Source: Elusimicrobiota bacterium
GTDB taxonomy: Bacteria; Elusimicrobiota; Elusimicrobia; UBA1565
Assembly (NCBI GenBank): GCA_003450735.1
Contig: DMEZ01000036.1
Location: forward strand, 1 to 9,734
Reading direction: 5' to 3'
Length of the DNA stretch: 9,734 bases
Shown here: positions 5,974-9,734 of the stretch, one piece after another
Numbering within the stretch: the stretch's first letter is position 1
Layout: each line of letters opens with the position of its first letter
Program-made: the position numbers and the translations under genes
Notes under the pieces: generated by a model
What the model was told of the DNA's origin: nothing
Seen by the model: the letters and a program-made list of their open reading frames with translations, nothing else
Databases searched by the model: none

Positions 5974-7664
5974 CGCTCCAGCACCGCCTTGCAAAGCGCT
6001 TTCGCGATGTTCGTCGGGACGGCGTTGCCGATCTGCTTGACCACGTCGCTCTTGGTGCCGGTGAAGTTGTAGGAGTCGGGGAAGCCCTGGGCGCGGGCGA
6101 GCTCGCGGGGCGTCAGCATGCGGAAGCGGATGTCGAGGTAATACTGCTTGCCCTCGATGGTTATCAGCGCAAAGCGTTCTTTCGTCGGAATCGTCCCGAT
6201 GGGTTCATCGACCGACTGCGGGCCGGACGTCCCGTTGTATTGGACAAGAAAGCCCTGCGCTAATCCTCGGTGATTCTCCCCCAACACTGTCCCAATAGGA
6301 GCCTCACAGCTCTGAGGTTTTCCTGACCCGGACGGTCCTCCGGCCCCCATGATGAACGGCTGGACGAGCCCCTTCCCAATAGAACCAGTCACCGTTCCGA
6401 TGGGTTCATTTATGCTTTGAGCTCTGCGTTCCTGATTTTCTCCTGGCATTTCTATGCCGTGGTTGGAGTCGACAAGGAATGGTTGGACAAGCCCGAATCG
6501 GTTGGCGCAGTCCACGGTCGGAAGCGGCCCCTCGACGTCGCGCACCCGCTCCTTGCCCTTCTCGTCTCCGTGGAACTCGGCCAAGAAAGGCTCGACCAGC
6601 CCTCCAGCGCCGTGCGACGTCACCGCCGGCGCTGGCTCGTCAACGGAATGCACTCGCGGCTCCTGGCCCGAACGCTCTCCGAAGAACGGGACGAGGAAAG
6701 GCTGGATTATGCTGATGGCCCCCTTGCCCGCGACCGCCGGGATGGGCTCATCGGTCAATCGTGGAGCTCCTCCGGACTGCTGCTGGAGAATGAACGGCTG
6801 GGCCACTCCGATGTGCTGTCCCGAGCCCGTGACGGTGGGGACGGGGGCCTCGACCGAAGCGGCATCGCTAGTGCCGTAGAGCTTGACCAGGAACGGCTCC
6901 AGATCCAGGCCCGAGAACTTCCGCAGGCCTGCCGCGATGCGCCGCAAGGTGTTCGGAGAGAGCGGCTTCTTCCGGTTGAAGATGCTGGTCCCGGGCAGGT
7001 TCCACTCGATAATCTCCCTGGCTGCGCGCCAGCGGATGACCTTCCCGAGTAGATCCCTGGAGGCGTCCTTCCGGTGAGTCGGTTCGGGCCAGTGCACTGC
7101 CCTCGCCCGCCGGGCAAGGACGAAGAGCCGCTCCCGGGTGGTCGGGTCCCCGTAGTCCGCCGCGTTCAGCACCCGATAGTCCACGCTGTAGCCCAAGGAG
7201 CGGAGGGCCTGCAGCCAGGCCTGGAAGGTCTCCCCCCTGCGGTTCTTCATCGGCCGGCCGTCCGTACACAGCGGCCCCCAGCTCATGAACTCCCGGACGT
7301 TCTCTACGATGATGCCCTCGATGCGCAGAGCCTCGGCCCAGCGGATGACATGCCACGCGCTGGCCCGGCTCTGGTCGCTCATCGGCCGCCCGCCCCGCGC
7401 GTTGCTGTGGTGCGTACACTCCGGGGAGGCCACCAACAGATCCAGCCGGCCCCCGGGCACCACCTTGCGAGGGTCTACCGAGTCGAGCGTCTCGCACATG
7501 TGGCGGGCGTGCGTGTGGTTCTTGGAGTGTGTGGCGATGGCCACCTTCCAGTGGTTCACGGCCAGGAGATCCACCGACAGGCCCAGCTCGTCCGCGGCCA
7601 TGTAGAGACCGGAGGACGTTCCCCCGGCGCCGCAGAAGAGGTCGGCCGCCCTGATCTGCCTCAC
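5970..7664 (-). CDS. Phage C5-cytosine DNA methyltransferase with repeated recognition region
   Basis: A 564-residue enzyme, longer than typical single-specificity C5 methyltransferases. Motif I DLFCGAGG is at 8-15. The catalytic cysteine is Cys83 in the phage-type motif IV SPECTHHSNARGG (80-92), replacing the textbook Pro-Pro-Cys-Gln. Motif VI ENV is at 121-123 and motif VIII TTRERLFVLARR at 175-186. Motif IX RMLTPRELARAQGFPDSY is at 515-532 and motif X KQIGNAVPTNIAKAL at 543-557. All catalytic parts look intact. Between VIII and IX, residues 256-501 are seven imperfect repeats (separate entry). I chose GTG at 7664: it overlaps the radical-SAM stop by four bases (GTGA) and gives a normal N-terminus three residues from the motif I strand. 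The frame stays open upstream to 8141, but that stretch is an out-of-frame reading of the radical-SAM gene. Dam-like methyltransferase follows directly, so two orphan methyltransferases are co-expressed. Confidence 0.95.
   Translation of the reverse strand: MRQIRAADLFCGAGGTSSGLYMAADELGLSVDLLAVNHWKVAIATHSKNHTHARHMCETLDSVDPRKVVPGGRLDLLVASPECTHHSNARGGRPMSDQSRASAWHVIRWAEALRIEGIIVENVREFMSWGPLCTDGRPMKNRRGETFQAWLQALRSLGYSVDYRVLNAADYGDPTTRERLFVLARRARAVHWPEPTHRKDASRDLLGKVIRWRAAREIIEWNLPGTSIFNRKKPLSPNTLRRIAAGLRKFSGLDLEPFLVKLYGTSDAASVEAPVPTVTGSGQHIGVAQPFILQQQSGGAPRLTDEPIPAVAGKGAISIIQPFLVPFFGERSGQEPRVHSVDEPAPAVTSHGAGGLVEPFLAEFHGDEKGKERVRDVEGPLPTVDCANRFGLVQPFLVDSNHGIEMPGENQERRAQSINEPIGTVTGSIGKGLVQPFIMGAGGPSGSGKPQSCEAPIGTVLGENHRGLAQGFLVQYNGTSGPQSVDEPIGTIPTKERFALITIEGKQYYLDIRFRMLTPRELARAQGFPDSYNFTGTKSDVVKQIGNAVPTNIAKALCKAVLER
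6162..6899 (-). repeat. Seven-copy protein repeat in the methyltransferase recognition region
   Basis: Residues 256-501 of the cytosine methyltransferase consist of modules of 32-41 residues. Each starts with a [QE]PF[LI]-like segment, followed by a variable loop, then a segment like SVDEPxPTVT, a second short variable loop, and GLV or IGVA. Module starts are Glu256, Gln289, Gln321, Glu358, Gln394, Gln435 and Gln470 (the last reads QGFL). The anchor residues (Pro-Phe, Glu/Ala-Pro, Thr/Ala-Val) are kept while the loops differ in length and sequence. At the DNA level the copies are diverged, so this is an old or rapidly diversified array rather than a recent duplication. Confidence 0.9.
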
Positions 7665-8470
7665 TCGTCCATCCCGGCCTGCGCGGCCGCGGGGATCCCC
7701 ACGATCTTCTTGATGGAATCCTTCCACCTGATGAGCGGGTCGTTCTTGTACCAGCCGTAGAGCTTCATGACCGAATGCGGATTGAAGGCGGTCTCGAGCC
7801 CGCGCGCCAGCACATGCGCCGCATCGCACTTCTTGCCCTCGCAGTTGAGGCTGATGCGCGCCGCGGCGTTGTTCATCAGGCCCAGCCAGATGGAATCGGT
7901 GACCATGGGCCGGACGCGGTCGATGACCGCCTGCGGGAAGGGATCCAACATGGGCTCCATCGACACGCTCGTCCGCCAGCCGTCGGTGTAGGCGTGCCTG
8001 AGTGCGTTCAGCCGATCGGCGAACGGCGGCGCGTGCGGCTCCCAGAAGCGCAGGACCCGGTCGTCCGCGGAGCCGATCGTGAAGCGCCAGAGGACAGCCG
8101 CCTTGTAATCCTGCAGGCTCTCCAGGAGGGCCACCACGCATTCCGTGGACGGCTTGGTCACGATCAGGACTTCGTGGCCGAAGCCGAGAAGGTGCTTGAG
8201 GACGGCGGCGCAGCGGTCGAGGTTCTCCAGGGTGATGTCATGCGTGGACGGGAACATCACTCTCACGGGACAACCGCATCTGTCCAAGAGCTTGTTCGCG
8301 TCGTAGTGGAAATCCTTGTGGGCCGGCTTCGTCCAGGTATCGCTGGTGGCCCGCTTATACTGGATCGCCATCGCCGAGGCGTAGCAGTAGAGACAGCCGT
8401 TGCGACAGCCGAGGTCGATGTTGACGTTGGCCGCGGCCCATTCGAGAGTTCCGGTTATGCGTTTGGGCAT
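7661..8470 (-). CDS. Radical-SAM protein, SPL/COG1533-like
   Basis: A 269-residue protein with the radical-SAM cluster motif Cys22-x3-Cys26-x2-Cys29 (GCRNGCLYCYA, 21-31), which should hold a 4Fe-4S cluster and cleave S-adenosylmethionine. The following tyrosine and Ala are typical of the spore photoproduct lyase-like group (COG1533), often annotated as DNA repair photolyase. Other group features are VMFPSTHDIT (71-80), VLIVTKP (101-107), WRFTIGSADD (128-137), FWEPHAPPFADRL (142-154) and TSVSMEPMLDP (167-177). True spore photoproduct lyase has an extra catalytic Cys; candidates here are Cys111, Cys210 and Cys215, none assignable. The ATG at 8470 is one base after the DUF1643 stop and has a G-rich GGGAG site upstream; the 3' end overlaps the cytosine methyltransferase start (GTGA). 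Substrate is unknown: DNA lesion repair or a base modification linked to the methyltransferase are both possible. Confidence 0.85.
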   Translation of the reverse strand: MPKRITGTLEWAAANVNIDLGCRNGCLYCYASAMAIQYKRATSDTWTKPAHKDFHYDANKLLDRCGCPVRVMFPSTHDITLENLDRCAAVLKHLLGFGHEVLIVTKPSTECVVALLESLQDYKAAVLWRFTIGSADDRVLRFWEPHAPPFADRLNALRHAYTDGWRTSVSMEPMLDPFPQAVIDRVRPMVTDSIWLGLMNNAAARISLNCEGKKCDAAHVLARGLETAFNPHSVMKLYGWYKNDPLIRWKDSIKKIVGIPAAAQAGMDE

Positions 8471-8471
8471 G

Positions 8472-8984
8472 TCAGTCTCCCCCCCACAGAACAGGCTGGA
8501 CGGCGAGGGCGATATAAAGCGGGTGCCTGGGCTCGCCCGATTGGGTCAACCCCAGATGCTGCCAGCGGCAATTGCTGTTAGCCAGGATAGCCTTGACGGC
8601 CTTGGAGCGGCCGCGGTAGGAGCCGTGCGCTCCCCAAGCGCCTACGACGATTCCGGCGCCGACCAGGGCCGCTGTGATGTGCAAGTCGTTGTCAGGGCCT
8701 ACTGGGTCGTCTGCTCGGAGCAGATCCTTGGGGTAGGTGGCGATAAGGCCGAAGAGGTTGACCACCACGAGGCCGCCCCAGCCCCAGTCCATGGCCCGGC
8801 GCTCGCAGCGCTCGACAGTGGGGTCGTTTACATTCGCGTCCGCGATCGACGGGTTGAGCATGATGAACACGACATGCTTGCGGGTGGAGTCCCATGTCCT
8901 CCAAAGCCGATAGCGGTATCTCCTTTCGGGGCTGAAGTTGGCCCCGGTCTGCATCCAGAATGGAAACGTCTCCTCCGACATCAT
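8472..8984 (-). CDS. DUF1643 domain protein
   Basis: A 170-residue protein of family DUF1643, whose biochemical role is not established to my knowledge. The family signature is clear: RYRLWRTWD (24-32), FIMLNPSIADANVNDPTVERC (40-60), WGWGGLVVVNLFGLIATYPKDL (67-88) and DPVGPDND (93-100). These members occur in many phages and mobile elements near DNA-modification genes. The whole length is the domain, with no membrane segment or signal peptide. I chose the ATG at 8984, which overlaps the HD-hydrolase stop by four bases (ATGA); a second ATG follows immediately at 8981, and a GTG at 9032 would add 16 residues lying within the HD gene. The ribosome site is weak, so translation is probably coupled. 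Radical-SAM gene starts one base after its stop. Confidence 0.88.
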   Translation of the reverse strand: MMSEETFPFWMQTGANFSPERRYRYRLWRTWDSTRKHVVFIMLNPSIADANVNDPTVERCERRAMDWGWGGLVVVNLFGLIATYPKDLLRADDPVGPDNDLHITAALVGAGIVVGAWGAHGSYRGRSKAVKAILANSNCRWQHLGLTQSGEPRHPLYIALAVQPVLWGGD

Positions 8985-9535
8985 CTTCCAACCACACGGA
9001 TCTCTTTGTTTAGGATGTCCATCCAGCGGCACAGGAACATGCTGCGCGCGCGGGTGGAATCTACCGGGATGATGCGGTCGATGGTGCTGTCGGCCATGGG
9101 AACCAGTCCCTCCAAGGCCTCCAGCTTGTCGGGATCGTCCGGCATGAGATCGCGTAACTCGGCGGCCAGCAAGATCTTGTCGGCGAGCTTGACGTTCGCG
9201 CTCATTTCCGGAGGTAGGTTGAAGCGTGTCCTGACGGCCAGATCGATCTTGCGCTCCATATCCTGGTAGTCCGGGAGCAGACGCTTGAGCGGACTTGGGA
9301 TGTCCCGGCAGTAGGCCTCGGTGGCGTCGTGCAGGAGGGCCTCGAACTCGTAGCCTGGGGGGACGATCAGGCTGGCCAGTACCGAATGCTGAGCCACACT
9401 GTAGAACTCTTCGGTATGCCCGCCGAATCTCGGCTCCCGGGCCAGCGAGACCGCGATGTCCTGCATGTCGATTTCGTCGGGGTCGATGTTCATGAAGTCG
9501 AAATGCTTCCCGGTATGAGTCAGGATCCAGCTCAT
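8981..9535 (-). CDS. HD-domain phosphohydrolase, YfbR/DatZ-like
   Basis: A 184-residue metal-dependent HD hydrolase, probably acting on deoxynucleotides. The motif set is complete: YSVAQHSVLAS (45-55) with His50, LLHDATEAYCRDIP (67-80) with His69-Asp70, and KLADKILLAAE (116-126) with Asp119. Glu73, three residues after the HD pair, could be the catalytic acid as in YfbR-type 5'-deoxynucleotidases. REPRFGGHTEEFYSVAQHS (33-51) is the arrangement common in phage HD proteins, the group that also includes the dATP triphosphohydrolase DatZ of cyanophage S-2L. No purZ-like gene is in this window, so a 2-aminoadenine genome is not supported; general nucleotide-pool control is the safer reading. The ATG at 9535 has TGGAGG seven bases upstream, one of the best ribosome sites here. 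Its stop overlaps the DUF1643 start. Confidence 0.9.
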   Translation of the reverse strand: MSWILTHTGKHFDFMNIDPDEIDMQDIAVSLAREPRFGGHTEEFYSVAQHSVLASLIVPPGYEFEALLHDATEAYCRDIPSPLKRLLPDYQDMERKIDLAVRTRFNLPPEMSANVKLADKILLAAELRDLMPDDPDKLEALEGLVPMADSTIDRIIPVDSTRARSMFLCRWMDILNKEIRVVGR

Positions 9536-9726
9536 CGGAACGCCTCCATCACGGAACGGATGCTCCCGGCCGTCGGACCGGGAGCTCTGTATACCTGCCG
9601 ACGCAGGCGCGGCCTCATCGCGGCGCCAACCGCGAGCGGCCGCCGGTCTCCCCGGTCGCAGCCCCGGGGAGGACGAGCCGGCGCCTGCTTCATTCGCAGG
9701 CGATATTCAGAGCGCAGCGCGTGCAT
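9532..9726 (-). CDS. Doubtful small Arg-rich ORF, possibly open beyond window
   Basis: A 64-codon frame starting with ATG at 9726; it remains open to the right edge, so the true start could lie outside. The stop overlaps the HD-hydrolase start by four bases (ATGA), which favours a real upstream gene. The product is rich in Arg, Pro and Ala with no recognisable domain, and the DNA contains four short hairpins, which favours non-coding leader sequence. Chance openness in GC-rich DNA cannot be excluded. Confidence 0.3.
   Translation of the reverse strand: MHALRSEYRLRMKQAPARPPRGCDRGDRRPLAVGAAMRPRLRRQVYRAPGPTAGSIRSVMEAFR
9543..9548 (-). promoter_or_regulatory. Shine-Dalgarno of the HD hydrolase
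   Basis: TGGAGG on the minus strand ends seven bases before the ATG at 9535. It supports that start independently of the doubtful upstream frame. Confidence 0.75.
9562..9702. repeat. Cluster of four short perfect hairpins
   Basis: Four inverted repeats lie within about 140 bases: GCTCCCGG/CCGGGAGC (9562-9569, 9578-9585, loop 8), CCTGC/GCAGG (9594-9598, 9603-9607, loop 4), CTCCCCGG/CCGGGGAG (9648-9655, 9664-9671, loop 8) and CGCCTGC/GCAGGCG (9682-9688, 9696-9702, loop 7). All are upstream of the HD-hydrolase start in the direction of transcription. None is followed by a T-run on the minus strand. Confidence 0.65.
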
Positions 9727-9734
9727 AGGGGCCG

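Noticed and set aside
7665..8141. An N-terminal extension of the cytosine methyltransferase to an upstream start at 8141
   Set aside because: The extra 159 codons are an out-of-frame reading of the radical-SAM gene, Arg/Gly/Ala-rich without domain features. Motif I sits at the expected position when translation starts at the GTG at 7664.
8981..9535. Claim of a 2-aminoadenine (Z) genome from the DatZ-like HD protein
   Set aside because: No PurZ-like or companion gene is in the window, and this HD group is widespread in phages with normal DNA.
1..9734. CRISPR array, insertion sequence, integrase or attachment site
   Set aside because: I saw no regularly spaced direct repeats, transposase or recombinase motifs, or long terminal repeats on either strand.

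Overview
This window is a compact, GC-rich stretch of a tailed-phage (Caudoviricetes, HK97-like) genome or prophage. Every credible gene lies on the minus strand, so the biology reads from position 9734 down to 1. High GC, dense gene packing, start/stop overlaps and the order HNH endonuclease - small terminase - large terminase - portal - S49 protease are the signs of a phage packaging/head operon. The host cannot be identified from the sequence; only a GC-rich bacterium is suggested. No integrase, host gene or tRNA is visible, so lytic phage versus prophage is undecided.

Region 1 (about 9734-5152) is a nucleotide/DNA-modification cassette. It holds an uncertain small Arg-rich frame at the right edge, an HD-domain nucleotidase-like hydrolase, a DUF1643 protein, a radical-SAM protein of the SPL/COG1533 type, a phage-type C5-cytosine methyltransferase and a Dam-like N6-adenine methyltransferase. 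Neighbours overlap by 4 bases (ATGA or GTGA) or are 1 base apart, so they are probably one translationally coupled transcription unit. The cytosine methyltransferase is the most unusual protein: between its catalytic half and motifs IX/X it carries seven imperfect copies of a 32-41 residue module where a single target-recognition domain would normally sit.

Region 2 (5136-4593) is a boundary. A small basic HTH-like protein with a very strong Shine-Dalgarno sequence is followed by about 310 bases with no confident gene. That stretch is rich in inverted repeats (13-bp, 10-bp and 8-bp perfect stems) and an 11-bp tandem repeat. It sits immediately upstream of the HNH-TerS-TerL genes, where HK97-like phages place their cos/packaging site, so it is my candidate for that element. 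An alternative is a short 68-codon gene running through it.

Region 3 (4592-1) is the packaging and head module: HNH endonuclease, P27-family small terminase, large terminase with ATPase and nuclease residues visible, HK97-family portal, and the first 177 codons of an S49 (SppA-like) prohead protease running off the left edge. The major capsid gene would be expected next, outside the window. Functionally, region 1 would adjust nucleotide pools and methylate (possibly further modify) the phage DNA, and region 3 would cut and package it into the prohead.
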